Part shown: piece by piece, positions 32,886 to 42,176 of the stretch
Layout: every line of letters starts with the position of its first letter
Position numbering within the stretch: position 1 is the stretch's first letter
Origin: Flavobacterium sp. CG_23.5
GTDB taxonomy: Bacteria > Bacteroidota > Bacteroidia > Flavobacteriales > Flavobacteriaceae
Reading direction: 5' to 3'
NCBI RefSeq assembly: GCF_017875765.1
Contig: NZ_JAGGNA010000001.1
Coordinates: forward strand, 2,383,001 to 2,447,000
Length of the DNA stretch: 64,000 bases
The notes under the pieces: generated by a model
Database searches by the model: none
Seen by the model: only the letters and a program-made list of their open reading frames with translations
What the model was told of the DNA's origin: nothing
Translations under genes and position numbers: made by a program

Positions 32886-32951
32886 GTTTTTATATTTTTA
32901 TAGTAAATAAATTATTTTAAAGAACCTTGATTTTTGAATTAGAATAAGCTA

Positions 32952-33362
32952 TTAATTTAATGGTTGCAGAATACTTTTTAGTTGACTTATTATAATGTGT
33001 TCCGATTTGTTTTCCCCCGAGAATGCGGCAATAATAGCAATTGCTGTTTTTAGAATTAAAATCCGTACTTCTGGAGTAAACAGACGCTCATGTTCTTTTC
33101 TAAAAATTTTAAAGTCGGGAATCGCTTGTTCAAAATCCCATTCGTTTTCTAATAACCAGTCAAAAATAATCTCGATTTGATAAGCAGCATCATCGCCAAA
33201 TTCATTCAAAGCATTTTCAAGCGGAATCCATTCGGTTTTGACAATTTTTTTAAGCTGTTCAATTTCTTCTTTTCGGACAGTCTTATCTATGGATGCAATG
33301 CTATAAAACAGTTTACCGAGTAGTTGGTAGAAATGAATCATTGTTTGATCGGATGGCTTCAT
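32952..33362 (-). CDS. Hypothetical protein, TerB-like helical fold
   Basis: A 136-residue, entirely helical acidic protein. The region I-A-S-I-D-K-T-V-R-K-E-E-I-E-Q-L-K-K near residues 20-40 has the acidic helix pattern of TerB/DUF533-like proteins, which are linked to tellurite resistance and stress in other bacteria. There are no other ter genes nearby. It is downstream of radA's terminator and upstream of the gene at 32469. The function is unknown. Confidence 0.5.
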   Translation of the reverse strand: MKPSDQTMIHFYQLLGKLFYSIASIDKTVRKEEIEQLKKIVKTEWIPLENALNEFGDDAAYQIEIIFDWLLENEWDFEQAIPDFKIFRKEHERLFTPEVRILILKTAIAIIAAFSGENKSEHIIISQLKSILQPLN

Positions 33363-33416
33363 TTTTTCATTTTTATAGATAATTTTTGAGTTTTATAAAT
33401 TTACAAAAAAATAATG

Positions 33417-33456
33417 AAAGCCCGAGCAGATTAAGTTATAAATCTGGTCGGACTTT
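33417..33456 (-). terminator. Terminator of radA
   Basis: AAAGCCCGAGCAGATT (33417-33432) and AATCTGGTCGGACTTT (33441-33456) pair with three mismatches, and the minus strand continues with T-rich sequence. It lies about 65 bases past the radA stop. Confidence 0.65.
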
Positions 33457-33519
33457 TGAATATAAAGTGCTCATTACAAATGATTAGAGATTCGTTTGCG
33501 TAGTTTGGTTCTAATTACG

Positions 33520-34881
33520 CTATCCAAACAGTTCGCTGACTACATCTTCAATTTTTGCAACTAATCGTATTTTAATTCCTGTGTTTTTTAACGAGATTTT
33601 ATTGTATTTTGAAACGAAAATGGTAGAGAAACCTAATTTTTCTGCTTCCTGAATACGCTGGTCCACGCGATTTACCGGACGAATCTCGCCTGATAGTCCA
33701 ACTTCGCCTGCAAAACAGAAATCTTTATTCACCGGAATATCTTCATTAGAGGATAAAATGGCCGCTACAACCGCTAAGTCTATTGCGGGATCGTCTACGG
33801 AAATTCCTCCAGTTACGTTTAGAAAAACGTCTTTTGCTCCCAAGCGAAAACCGGCGCGCTTCTCCAAAACCGCCAAAATCATATTCAATCGTTTGGCATT
33901 ATAACCCGTTGTGCTGCGTTGTGGAGTTCCATAAACGGCGGTACTTACCAGCGATTGGATTTCAATCATCAGTGGTCGCATTCCTTCTAGTGTGGAAGCA
34001 ATGGCAGTTCCGGATAATTCCTCGTCTTTATGTGAAATTAATATTTCCGAAGGATTCGAAACTTCTCGCAATCCGCTTCCTAGCATTTCATAAATTCCTA
34101 TTTCGGCAGTAGAGCCAAAACGATTTTTCAAAGACCTTAAAATCCGGTACACATGATTTCGGTCACCTTCAAATTGCAGAACGGTATCAACCATGTGTTC
34201 CAATATTTTGGGACCGGCAATAGTTCCGTCTTTGGTAATATGCCCAATAAGAATTACGGGAATATTAGTTTCTTTGGCAAATTTTATCAGTTCGGCAGTG
34301 GTTTCACGTATTTGTGAAATACTTCCGGGTGTGGATTCAATATAATCCGTGTGAAGTGTCTGAATTGAATCGATAATGACGATTTCAGGTTCGATAGCTT
34401 CAATTTGTTTGAAGATATTCTGAGTTTTGGTTTCGGTAAGGATGTAACAATTGTCTCCGCTGGGAGTGATTCTTTCGGCACGCATTTTTATTTGTTTCTG
34501 GCTTTCTTCACCGGAAACGTATAAGGTTTTATAGGGTAATTTTAAAGAAATTTGAAGCAAAAGGGTGCTTTTTCCAATGCCGGGTTCACCGCCCAAAAGG
34601 ATTAGGGAACCGGGAACAATTCCTCCGCCAAGCACACGATTCAATTCGCCATCTGTTGTGTCCATCCGGATTTCTTGAGCCGAATCAATTTCGTTTATTC
34701 GTAAAGGCTTCGGTGCTTTGCTGCTAGAAACGGATTCGCTCTTCCAAGCCACTTTTTCTTGTTTTTGAATAATTTCCTCCGCTATAGTATTCCATTCTTT
34801 ACAGGAATTGCACTGTCCTTGCCATTTGGAATATTGAGCTCCACAATTCTGACAAAAAAAAGTAGTTTTTACTTTTGACAT
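33520..34881 (-). CDS. radA: DNA repair protein RadA (Sms)
   Basis: A 453-residue branch-migration ATPase that aids homologous recombination. It has a four-cysteine zinc finger (Cys10, 13, 24, 27), Walker A G-G-E-P-G-I-G-K-S-T near residue 97, Walker B L-I-x-D-S-I-Q-T and the RadA-specific K-N-R-F-G motif near 250. A C-terminal Lon-protease-like domain holds A-G-E-V-G-L-S-G-E-I-R-P. Its ATG shares one base with the stop of the upstream esterase gene (TAATG). Confidence 0.96.
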   Translation of the reverse strand: MSKVKTTFFCQNCGAQYSKWQGQCNSCKEWNTIAEEIIQKQEKVAWKSESVSSSKAPKPLRINEIDSAQEIRMDTTDGELNRVLGGGIVPGSLILLGGEPGIGKSTLLLQISLKLPYKTLYVSGEESQKQIKMRAERITPSGDNCYILTETKTQNIFKQIEAIEPEIVIIDSIQTLHTDYIESTPGSISQIRETTAELIKFAKETNIPVILIGHITKDGTIAGPKILEHMVDTVLQFEGDRNHVYRILRSLKNRFGSTAEIGIYEMLGSGLREVSNPSEILISHKDEELSGTAIASTLEGMRPLMIEIQSLVSTAVYGTPQRSTTGYNAKRLNMILAVLEKRAGFRLGAKDVFLNVTGGISVDDPAIDLAVVAAILSSNEDIPVNKDFCFAGEVGLSGEIRPVNRVDQRIQEAEKLGFSTIFVSKYNKISLKNTGIKIRLVAKIEDVVSELFG

Positions 34882-36029
34882 TATTTTTTTGGTGTTAGAC
34901 TTTTCATGTCATCAAGTTTTTGAAACATCATGTCTTTGGTTAAATTTCCAATTTCTTCCAATTGGGTGGCGTTTTGATACATTTTTGCTGCTTTTTTAGC
35001 ATCGCCTGTTTTTTCATACATCAAGCCTAATTCATAATCACTTAACATCGATTTAGGATAGTTTTTTTTGGCAATAGCAGCTAATTTATCTAATTCCTGA
35101 TAGTCTTTATTTTTTAAAATAGCAGCTTCAATTGCTTTGAAATCATTTATTCGAATGGGGATTTTTAGCCCTAAATTCTTTGCTATTAAATCGTATTTAG
35201 TAGTCAGATAATCAACATGTCCAGATGGGAGTATTGCAATTTTATCGGTATATTCAGTTGATGAAATTGGTTTGTAAGAATCAAAAAACTGATACAATGC
35301 GCTCGGAATGGAGTATAAAACTAAAGAATAATGGGAAGCTCCTTTGAAGTAATCAAATTTATAATTGAGTAAAGGATTGTTTGCCAGTTTTATGTTTTCG
35401 TCTAGTTTTTTTATAGGTTCTTGCAGCTTTTTTACATCACCATCCGATGTGGATTGGTAATAAAAAATAGGTTGTTTAAGTTTAGAAAGTTTTTCCGGAA
35501 TACGGTTTTCCATTTCTGGGGCAAGTTCAGGACTCAATGAAATATAGGCGTTAAATAGTGGCGAATCTTTGTAAAGAAAAAAGTTTAAGTAACCTGCAGT
35601 AGTGTCGTGTCCAGCGATAATTCGAAAAGGTGCCACCCGATATTTTTTCTCTAAATATGGCAGTAGTTCACCTCCTATAAATTCGAAAAACTGCGCGCCT
35701 TTTCCAGAGGGAATCGCATCGGTTTCATCATAATTACTGTCATTTACTCGTTCGTCTTTTTTATTTTGATTGATCCCAACGATTATAGTTTCCGGTAAAT
35801 CGTCCCAATAAGCGCCGTAACTCAAAGCGCCATAAAAAGGATCAAAAAGGTAATCTCCGTCTAGTAAAATGAGAATTGGATATCTTTTGTTTGGATTCTT
35901 TTCATAGGATGCGGGCAATCCAATTGTGATTTCCCGACTTTCGCCTAATTTTTTTGAATCGAATGCTTCTACGGTTTTTTGTGAAAATACTGAAATAGAA
36001 AAGAATAACAAGAGTAGTATCTGTTTCAT
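34881..36029 (-). CDS. Exported esterase-fold protein with C-terminal TPR, Ser nucleophile absent
   Basis: A 382-residue protein of the IroE/Fes-type alpha/beta-hydrolase family. The first 16 residues are a signal peptide (F-S-I-S-V-F-S-Q). The fold's landmarks L-L-D-G-D-Y near residue 57 and the late F-K-G-A-S-H-Y-S with the likely catalytic His are present. At the nucleophile elbow, where the family has G-H-S-x-x-G, the sequence reads G-H-D-T-T-A-G (residues 140-146), so Asp142 replaces the Ser. The last 90 residues look like TPR. It may be non-catalytic or use a neighbouring residue. It is cotranscribed with radA. Confidence 0.75.
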   Translation of the reverse strand: MKQILLLLFFSISVFSQKTVEAFDSKKLGESREITIGLPASYEKNPNKRYPILILLDGDYLFDPFYGALSYGAYWDDLPETIIVGINQNKKDERVNDSNYDETDAIPSGKGAQFFEFIGGELLPYLEKKYRVAPFRIIAGHDTTAGYLNFFLYKDSPLFNAYISLSPELAPEMENRIPEKLSKLKQPIFYYQSTSDGDVKKLQEPIKKLDENIKLANNPLLNYKFDYFKGASHYSLVLYSIPSALYQFFDSYKPISSTEYTDKIAILPSGHVDYLTTKYDLIAKNLGLKIPIRINDFKAIEAAILKNKDYQELDKLAAIAKKNYPKSMLSDYELGLMYEKTGDAKKAAKMYQNATQLEEIGNLTKDMMFQKLDDMKSLTPKK

Positions 36030-36231
36030 AATTTTAGTTGTTTTAGGAATTATATTAATTCTAAAGGGAGTACCAATATAATACTTTATTTACTTTTATT
36101 AAAAACAGGACACATAAAAACACGCATTATGAAATTTATGCCGAAAGCGCTAAATTTTATAAAGTGATTCAATCGAATTCTTCTAAAAATATGGAATGAG
36201 ATTCTTAATGTAAAATTTTATTTCTAAAATA

Positions 36232-36582
36232 TTACGTTAAAGAATTGTCGTTTTCATTAGGGAAAATAATCCAAGGTTTGAAGGTTTTTGCTTCTTCAAA
36301 TTCTAAGGTAGCGTACGAAATGATGATGATGATGTCATCTTTTTGAACTTTTCTTGCTGCCGGACCATTTAGGGTTATTACGCCAGAATTTTTTTCGCCT
36401 TTGATGGCGTAGGTGTCAAAACGTTCTCCGTTGTTAATGTTTACGATAGAAACTTTTTCACCTTCAATTATATTAGAAGCATCTAATAAGGCTTCATCGA
36501 TGGTAATGCTTCCGATATAATTTAAATCGGCCCCAGTTACTTTTACTCGATGAATTTTTGATTTTACGACTTGAATTTGCAT
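36232..36582 (-). CDS. panD: Aspartate 1-decarboxylase
   Basis: Makes beta-alanine for pantothenate and coenzyme A. The proenzyme self-cleaves to form a pyruvoyl group; the required G-S pair is Gly24-Ser25 in Y-I-G-S-I-T-I-D. The next family mark, N-G-E-R-F-D-T-Y, is present. The 116-residue length is normal. It lies 14 bases downstream of panC on the same strand, so the two form a pantothenate operon. Confidence 0.96.
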   Translation of the reverse strand: MQIQVVKSKIHRVKVTGADLNYIGSITIDEALLDASNIIEGEKVSIVNINNGERFDTYAIKGEKNSGVITLNGPAARKVQKDDIIIIISYATLEFEEAKTFKPWIIFPNENDNSLT

Positions 36583-36596
36583 GCGACAAAAGTAAA

Positions 36597-37445
36597 TTAA
36601 ATTAATGATATGGTGTCAATCAAACGAATGTTATTGACAAGCACAGCGATAAAAGCACGGTATTTTTTATTTTTATTTTTTCTTACACAAGGCAATAGCG
36701 TGGCCTCATCCGCAATTACAAAATATTCTAAAGTAAAAATTGGATTTTTTTCGAATGATTTTTGTACCCATTCACTTACTGAAGTGGCGCTATTCTTTTT
36801 AAATTTTTCGTTAGCAATATTTAATGTTTGAAAGATAATGGCGGCTTCATGTCTTTCTTGGATTGATAAGCGCTCGTTTCTGGAACTCATGGCCAAATTA
36901 TTGGATTCTCTATAAATTGGACAACCAACAACATTGACATTTAAGTTGTTTTTAGCCACCATTTTTTTTACAATTTGCAATTGTTGAAAATCTTTTTCGC
37001 CAAAATAAGCGTTAGTAGGTTCTACAATCTCAAAAAGACGTTTTACGATGGTGCCAACACCATTGAAATGACCAGGTCTGAATTTTCCTTCCATTTGGTT
37101 TTCTAATCCATCAAAATCAAAAGAGTGAGAAACGGGTTGTCCATCATAAATATCTTCCACCGTTGGAGCATATAAAATAATTTTTGGACTTAAAGCTGTA
37201 AGTTTTTTTACATCTTCTTCTAATGTCCTTGGATATTTTGCTAAATCTTCCGGATTGTTAAATTGGGTTGGATTTACAAAAATACTTACAACGGTATTTT
37301 CATTTTCCAATAATGATTTTTGCATTAATGCCAGATGACCTTGATGCAGAGCGCCCATTGTTGGAACAAACCCAATAGTGGAATGAGTAGTTTTAATAGA
37401 TTCCAAAAAGTCTATCAAAGCTGCTTTTCCGTAGAATATATGCAT
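36597..37445 (-). CDS. panC: Pantothenate synthetase
   Basis: Joins pantoate and beta-alanine with ATP. The 282-residue product has [12 protein letters not shown] near residue 30, which holds the H-x-G-H-type motif. F-V-N-P-T-Q-F and F-G-E-K-D-F-Q-Q-L further on complete the pattern, and M-S-S-R-N is the closing signature. The start at 37445 gives the expected N-terminus. It is divergent from the glycogen-synthase-like gene, with about 108 bases between. Confidence 0.96.
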   Translation of the reverse strand: MHIFYGKAALIDFLESIKTTHSTIGFVPTMGALHQGHLALMQKSLLENENTVVSIFVNPTQFNNPEDLAKYPRTLEEDVKKLTALSPKIILYAPTVEDIYDGQPVSHSFDFDGLENQMEGKFRPGHFNGVGTIVKRLFEIVEPTNAYFGEKDFQQLQIVKKMVAKNNLNVNVVGCPIYRESNNLAMSSRNERLSIQERHEAAIIFQTLNIANEKFKKNSATSVSEWVQKSFEKNPIFTLEYFVIADEATLLPCVRKNKNKKYRAFIAVLVNNIRLIDTISLI

Positions 37446-37507
37446 GATGGTATTATTAAAATTAAATGCAAACATAATATTTTAGTTAATAACTGCATAA
37501 ATTTTTG

Positions 37508-37515
37508 TAATTTTG
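37508..37515 (+). promoter_or_regulatory. Candidate -7 element TAATTTTG before the GT5-like gene
   Basis: TAATTTTG lies 38 bases before the ATG at 37554 and fits TAnnTTTG. No TTG at the expected spacing was found. Confidence 0.4.
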
Positions 37516-37553
37516 CGTGGTTTTTATTACCAATAAACTAAGTAAATTATAAT

Positions 37554-38360
37554 ATGAAAGATAAGAGGATATTATATGTATCATCTGAAGTGGTGCCTTA
37601 TCTCGCTGAAAATGAGGTTTCTTTAATGTCTTATGACGTTCCGAAAATGATCAATGATCAAGGAGGACAGATAAGAATTTTTATGCCGAGATATGGGAAT
37701 ATTAATGAAAGAAGACACCAATTACACGAAGTAATTAGACTTTCAGGGATGAATTTGGTAGTGAACGACTTGGATATGCCGTTGATTATTAAAGTGGCTT
37801 CGATTCCAAAAGAAAGAATTCAAGTTTATTTTATCGATAATGACGAATATTTCAAGCGAAAAGCAACCTTTGCTGATGAAGAAGGTGTGATGTACCCGGA
37901 TAATGACGAACGTGCGATTTTCTTTGCAAAAGGAGTTGTGGAAACCGTTAAGAAACTGAATTGGGTTCCTGATATTATTCATGTTCACGGATGGATGGCA
38001 GCTATGTTGCCTATTTATTTGAAACATTATTATAAAAATGAAGCTTTGTTTTCCGAAACTAAGATAGTTACTTCAGTTTATAGTCAGTCTTTTGAAGGAG
38101 TCTTGGATGTTGAAATGATCAATAAAGTGAAATTTGACGGCATTCCCAATGAAGCAGTCGTTGAGTTAGAAGTTCCAGATTACGAACACATTATGAAGGC
38201 GACGATTTTGCATTCTGATGCTGTAATTATTGCCTCAGAAAACCTATCTTCAAGTTTAACAAAATTTATAGAATCTTCAGGGAAACCTTTTTTACCTTTC
38301 GCCCCGAAAGATAAATTCGCGGAAGCGTATACTAATTTCTACAAAAACGAGGTTCTTTAA
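37554..38360 (+). CDS. Glycogen/starch synthase-like protein, N-terminal domain only
   Basis: A 268-residue protein resembling only the N-terminal Rossmann half of GT5 glycogen synthases. It keeps L-Y-V-S-S-E-V-V-P-Y at the start, F-M-P-R-Y-G near residue 42 and I-I-H-V-H-G-W near 143. The ADP-glucose-binding K-x-G-G motif after S-E-V-x-P-Y is replaced by L-A-E-N-E-V, and the C-terminal domain is absent. It is unlikely to be a complete glycosyltransferase. In flavobacteria such short genes sit between panC and a DUF4270/glmS pair, as here, suggesting a conserved but different role. Confidence 0.75.
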   Translation: MKDKRILYVSSEVVPYLAENEVSLMSYDVPKMINDQGGQIRIFMPRYGNINERRHQLHEVIRLSGMNLVVNDLDMPLIIKVASIPKERIQVYFIDNDEYFKRKATFADEEGVMYPDNDERAIFFAKGVVETVKKLNWVPDIIHVHGWMAAMLPIYLKHYYKNEALFSETKIVTSVYSQSFEGVLDVEMINKVKFDGIPNEAVVELEVPDYEHIMKATILHSDAVIIASENLSSSLTKFIESSGKPFLPFAPKDKFAEAYTNFYKNEVL

Positions 38361-38381
38361 ATTCAACTTTTATTAATAAAT

Positions 38382-39956
38382 ATGTACAATACTTCTTTTT
38401 TTAAGAAAATGCTAGTTTTAACAAGCGTAATTTTTTTGTATTCGTGTGATAAAGATTACAATACGATTGGTGGAGATTTAATTGGGGATAATCATTTTGA
38501 TCTTAGCACTTACACATCAAATGTAACAGCTTTCAATCAGAAAATCACCGCTGTTCAGTCTAATAATCTTGCTGTAAACGGGTTGGGAATATATGCAAAT
38601 CCTGCTTTTGGTACAACAACTGCTAGTTTTGTGACCCAATTAGGTTTGGGAACTTTAAGCCCTGTAATTGGAGCTAATCCGGTAATTGAAAGTGTTGTTT
38701 TGACAGTTCCGTATTATAGCACTATAAAAACTACTAATACTGATGGCAGCCATGTTTATGAGTTAGATTCTATCTACGGACCTAGTGATGCAAAAATTAA
38801 ATTAAGTGTTTACGAATCTGGATATTATATGAGGGATTTAGATCCTGCCGGTGGATTTCAACAAGCACAAAGATATTACACCAATCAAAGTACTGATTTT
38901 AACGATGTAAAAGTTGGAAATCGCTTGAACGATGATAGCAGTGTTGGTCAAAACGATGCTTTTTCTTTTGATGCTAATGAATTTACAGAGACCACTAAAG
39001 ATGCAACTACAAATGTAGAAACTACTACGCGTACGGCTCCTGGAATGCGATTGAGCTTAAATAAAAGTTTTTTTGACGCAAAAATTATACATGCATCAGC
39101 TGACAAGTTAGCTACCAATGATGTTTTTAAAAATTATTTTAGAGGTTTGTATTTTAAAGTAGAAAACTCGGGAAGTACTGGTAACTTAGCGATGCTTAAT
39201 TTTAAATTAGGAAAAATTACCATTAAATACAAGGAAGATTTAGCATCAACAACTGTAGGCGGAGCACCTACAAGAGTGGATAAGTCAATTGTGCTTAACA
39301 TGACTGGAAATTCAGTAAGTCTGCTGGAGCAAAGTAATACAAATACAGCATATGCTAACGCGACAGCTACTCCGGATGCTACTCTTGGTGACGAAAAGTT
39401 ATATTTAAAAGGAGGAGAAGGTTCAATGGCAATTTTAAATTTATTTAGTACTCCAGGGGAACTTGCAACCATAAGAGCCAACAATTGGTTAATTAATGAA
39501 GCAAATCTTGTGTTTCATATTGATGCCGCTGCAATGGCGAATAGTTTTGAACCTAACCGGATTTATTTGTATGACTTGACTAATAATAGACCGGTTGTTG
39601 ATTATTTTAATGATGCGACGACTGGTACCAATGCAAAAAATGGAAAAACTATTTACGGCGGTTATATAAATAAACAAACTAGCGGTAAGGGATTGACTTA
39701 TAAAATCAGAATTACGAATCAGATCAGAAATTTGATAAAAAATGCAGATTCAACAAATGTAAAGTTAGGTCTTGTAGTTACAGAAGATATAAATACAAGC
39801 ACTTCGCATTATTTGAAAACTCCAAATTCTTTTAGCTCTCAAGTACCAAAAGCTAGTGTTATGAATCCTTTAGGGACTATTCTTTATGGAGGAAAATCTA
39901 CAGTTCCTGAGGACAAAAGATTGAAGCTTGAAATTTTTTATACAAAACCTAATTAA
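38382..39956 (+). CDS. DUF4270 outer-surface lipoprotein
   Basis: A 524-residue lipoprotein. The signal ends F-L-Y-S-C-D at about residue 22, the lipobox cysteine. D-x-I-G-G-D-L-I-G-D follows, the usual DUF4270 opening. The body is beta-rich with repeated T-x-x-T and L-x-Y-x-S-I patterns, ending in G-x-x-L-Y-G-G-K-S. The family is found in Bacteroidetes, and its role is unknown. It lies 21 bases after the GT5-like gene and 9 before glmS, so the three form one operon. Confidence 0.88.
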   Translation: MYNTSFFKKMLVLTSVIFLYSCDKDYNTIGGDLIGDNHFDLSTYTSNVTAFNQKITAVQSNNLAVNGLGIYANPAFGTTTASFVTQLGLGTLSPVIGANPVIESVVLTVPYYSTIKTTNTDGSHVYELDSIYGPSDAKIKLSVYESGYYMRDLDPAGGFQQAQRYYTNQSTDFNDVKVGNRLNDDSSVGQNDAFSFDANEFTETTKDATTNVETTTRTAPGMRLSLNKSFFDAKIIHASADKLATNDVFKNYFRGLYFKVENSGSTGNLAMLNFKLGKITIKYKEDLASTTVGGAPTRVDKSIVLNMTGNSVSLLEQSNTNTAYANATATPDATLGDEKLYLKGGEGSMAILNLFSTPGELATIRANNWLINEANLVFHIDAAAMANSFEPNRIYLYDLTNNRPVVDYFNDATTGTNAKNGKTIYGGYINKQTSGKGLTYKIRITNQIRNLIKNADSTNVKLGLVVTEDINTSTSHYLKTPNSFSSQVPKASVMNPLGTILYGGKSTVPEDKRLKLEIFYTKPN

Positions 39957-39965
39957 GTAGAAATT

Positions 39966-41813
39966 ATGTGTGGAATTGTTGGATACATAGGTTATAGAGA
40001 AGCGTACCCTATAGTTATTAAAGGTCTGAAGAGACTTGAGTACAGAGGTTATGATAGTGCTGGGGTGATGTTGTATGATGGTGAGAACATAAAACTTTGC
40101 AAAACCAAAGGGAAGGTTTCTGATCTTGAAGAGAAAGCAGCCAAGGATATTACTACAAATGGAACTATCGGAATAGGACATACACGTTGGGCTACACACG
40201 GAGTTCCAAACGATGTAAATTCTCATCCCCATCTTTCCAATTCAGGGAATTTGGCAATAATTCATAATGGAATTATTGAAAATTATGCACCCTTGAAGGA
40301 AGAGTTGATTAAAAGAGGATATGTCTTTTATTCTGACACAGATACGGAAGTTTTAGTCAATCTTATTGAAGAAGTACAGAAAAAAGAAAAACTAAAATTA
40401 GGGAAGGCGGTTCAAATTGCATTAAACCAAGTGGTAGGTGCTTATGCTATAGCAGTTTTCGATAAAAATAATCCAGACGAAATTGTGGCAGCCCGTTTGG
40501 GAAGTCCGTTGGCAATTGGTGTTGGTGAAGGAGAATTTTTTATAGCATCTGATGCATCTCCATTTATAGAATATACGTCTAATGCCATTTATTTAGAAGA
40601 TGGTGAAATGGCAATTATTAGATTGCATAAACAAATGAAAGTTCGTAAGATTAAAGATGATACTTTAGTTAATCCTACTATTCAGGAACTTCAAATGAAC
40701 TTAGAGCAAATTGAAAAGGGAGGATATGACCATTTTATGCTTAAGGAAATTTACGAACAACCAAGTGTTATAAAAGATACTTATCGTGGAAGACTTCATG
40801 CAAACGAAGGAATAATCCAAATGGCTGGTGTTGAAGATAATTTAGAGAAATTTCTGAACGCAGATAGGATTATTATTGTGGCTTGTGGGACTTCATGGCA
40901 TGCTGGTTTAGTTGCTGAATATATATTTGAAGAATTTGCGAGAATTCCGGTTGAAGTAGAATATGCTTCTGAGTTTAGATATAGAAATCCAATTATAAAC
41001 AGTAAAGATGTAGTAATAGCGATTTCGCAATCTGGTGAAACTGCTGATACTATGGCAGCTATTAAGTTGGCCAAAGAAAATGGTGCATTTGTGTTTGGTG
41101 TTTGTAATGTAGTTGGATCCTCTATTTCAAGAGAAACTCACGCAGGGGCATATACTCATGCAGGACCAGAAATTGGTGTTGCATCAACAAAGGCATTTAC
41201 TACTCAAATTACCGTGTTGACAATGATTGCTTTGCGTTTGGCTAAAGCCAAAGGAACATTATCTCTTTCTGATTTTCATATGTATTTGCAAGAGTTGGAG
41301 TTAATTCCCGAGAAAGTTAAAGAAGCTTTGGAAACGAACGATAGAGCAAAAGAAATTGCTGCTACATTTAAAGATGCTCCTAATTGTTTGTATCTTGGAA
41401 GAGGTTATAATTTCCCTGTAGCATTAGAAGGCGCCTTGAAACTTAAAGAAATATCCTATATTCACGCAGAGGGTTATCCAGCTGCTGAAATGAAACATGG
41501 TCCAATCGCCTTGATAGATGAACATATGCCAGTTGTGGTTATTGCTCCAAAACAAGGTCATTATGATAAAATAGTTAGTAATATTCAAGAAATTAAGTCC
41601 AGAAGCGGAAGAATTATTGCAGTAGTTACTAAAGGGGATACTCAAGTTCGTGATCTGGCAGACTATGTGATTGAAATTCCTGAAACCTCAGACGCTTTGT
41701 CTCCGCTAATTACTACTATACCTTTGCAGCTTTTGTCTTATCATATTGCTGTCATGAGAGAGTGTAATGTTGATCAACCCCGTAATTTGGCTAAGTCTGT
41801 TACTGTGGAATAA
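39966..41813 (+). CDS. glmS: Glutamine--fructose-6-phosphate aminotransferase
   Basis: Makes glucosamine 6-phosphate, the entry step to UDP-GlcNAc and peptidoglycan. The 615-residue product starts M-C-G-I-V-G-Y, where Cys2 becomes the N-terminal nucleophile. The Ntn glutaminase domain includes H-T-R-W-A-T-H-G, and two SIS sugar-binding domains follow, with G-T-S-W-H-A-G and S-Q-S-G-E-T-A-D-T. The end D-Q-P-R-N-L-A-K-S-V-T-V-E is standard. No glmS ribozyme was recognised upstream. Last gene of its operon. Confidence 0.97.
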   Translation: MCGIVGYIGYREAYPIVIKGLKRLEYRGYDSAGVMLYDGENIKLCKTKGKVSDLEEKAAKDITTNGTIGIGHTRWATHGVPNDVNSHPHLSNSGNLAIIHNGIIENYAPLKEELIKRGYVFYSDTDTEVLVNLIEEVQKKEKLKLGKAVQIALNQVVGAYAIAVFDKNNPDEIVAARLGSPLAIGVGEGEFFIASDASPFIEYTSNAIYLEDGEMAIIRLHKQMKVRKIKDDTLVNPTIQELQMNLEQIEKGGYDHFMLKEIYEQPSVIKDTYRGRLHANEGIIQMAGVEDNLEKFLNADRIIIVACGTSWHAGLVAEYIFEEFARIPVEVEYASEFRYRNPIINSKDVVIAISQSGETADTMAAIKLAKENGAFVFGVCNVVGSSISRETHAGAYTHAGPEIGVASTKAFTTQITVLTMIALRLAKAKGTLSLSDFHMYLQELELIPEKVKEALETNDRAKEIAATFKDAPNCLYLGRGYNFPVALEGALKLKEISYIHAEGYPAAEMKHGPIALIDEHMPVVVIAPKQGHYDKIVSNIQEIKSRSGRIIAVVTKGDTQVRDLADYVIEIPETSDALSPLITTIPLQLLSYHIAVMRECNVDQPRNLAKSVTVE

Positions 41814-41834
41814 TTGAACGAAAAGATATAGTAC

Positions 41835-41866
41835 AACCCCGAAAGATTTTTCTTTCGGGGTTTTTT
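41835..41866 (+). terminator. glmS terminator
   Basis: AACCCCGAAAGA (41835-41846) pairs with TCTTTCGGGGTT (41851-41862), loop TTTT, then six T's. It lies 22 bases after the glmS stop. Confidence 0.9.
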
Positions 41867-42176
41867 GTTTTGGACAAGTTTTGCTTTAAAAATTGCTAGA
41901 TTTAATAAGAAATTCATTTAAAAATTTGGATTTTATTAACTTTTATTAAATATCTAAAAATTAATAAAAATTCTGAGATTAATGCAATTTTAATATGCAT
42001 GCATAGTGAATTTTTGTTATTTAGACTTAAAATTTAACACAATATGATAAATATTAAATAAGGAATTGCACTGATTGATGCGGATTCATTGATAATTATG
42101 AAAAATTTAACGCCATTTTTTAATAATATTAAAATTAATTGTACTTTGGCAACATAAATCAAAAAATTTTAACCAA
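41867..42176. other. AT-rich gap before the TonB receptor
   Basis: About 310 bases with no gene or repeat arm that I can identify. The last 40 bases contain GTACTTTGG just before the receptor start, one base short of TAnnTTTG, which could be its promoter. The stretch is long for this genome, so regulation upstream of the receptor is possible. Confidence 0.3.

Noticed and set aside
37554..38360. A full glycogen synthase gene
   Set aside because: The stop at 38358-38360 is real, the C-terminal domain is absent in all frames and the ADP-glucose motif is missing.
39966..39990. A glmS ribozyme or riboswitch upstream of glmS
   Set aside because: Only nine bases separate glmS from the upstream gene, and no ribozyme core was seen.
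39870..40232. A 120-codon minus-strand frame over the DUF4270/glmS junction
   Set aside because: Both plus-strand genes are well supported and the frame shows no family features.
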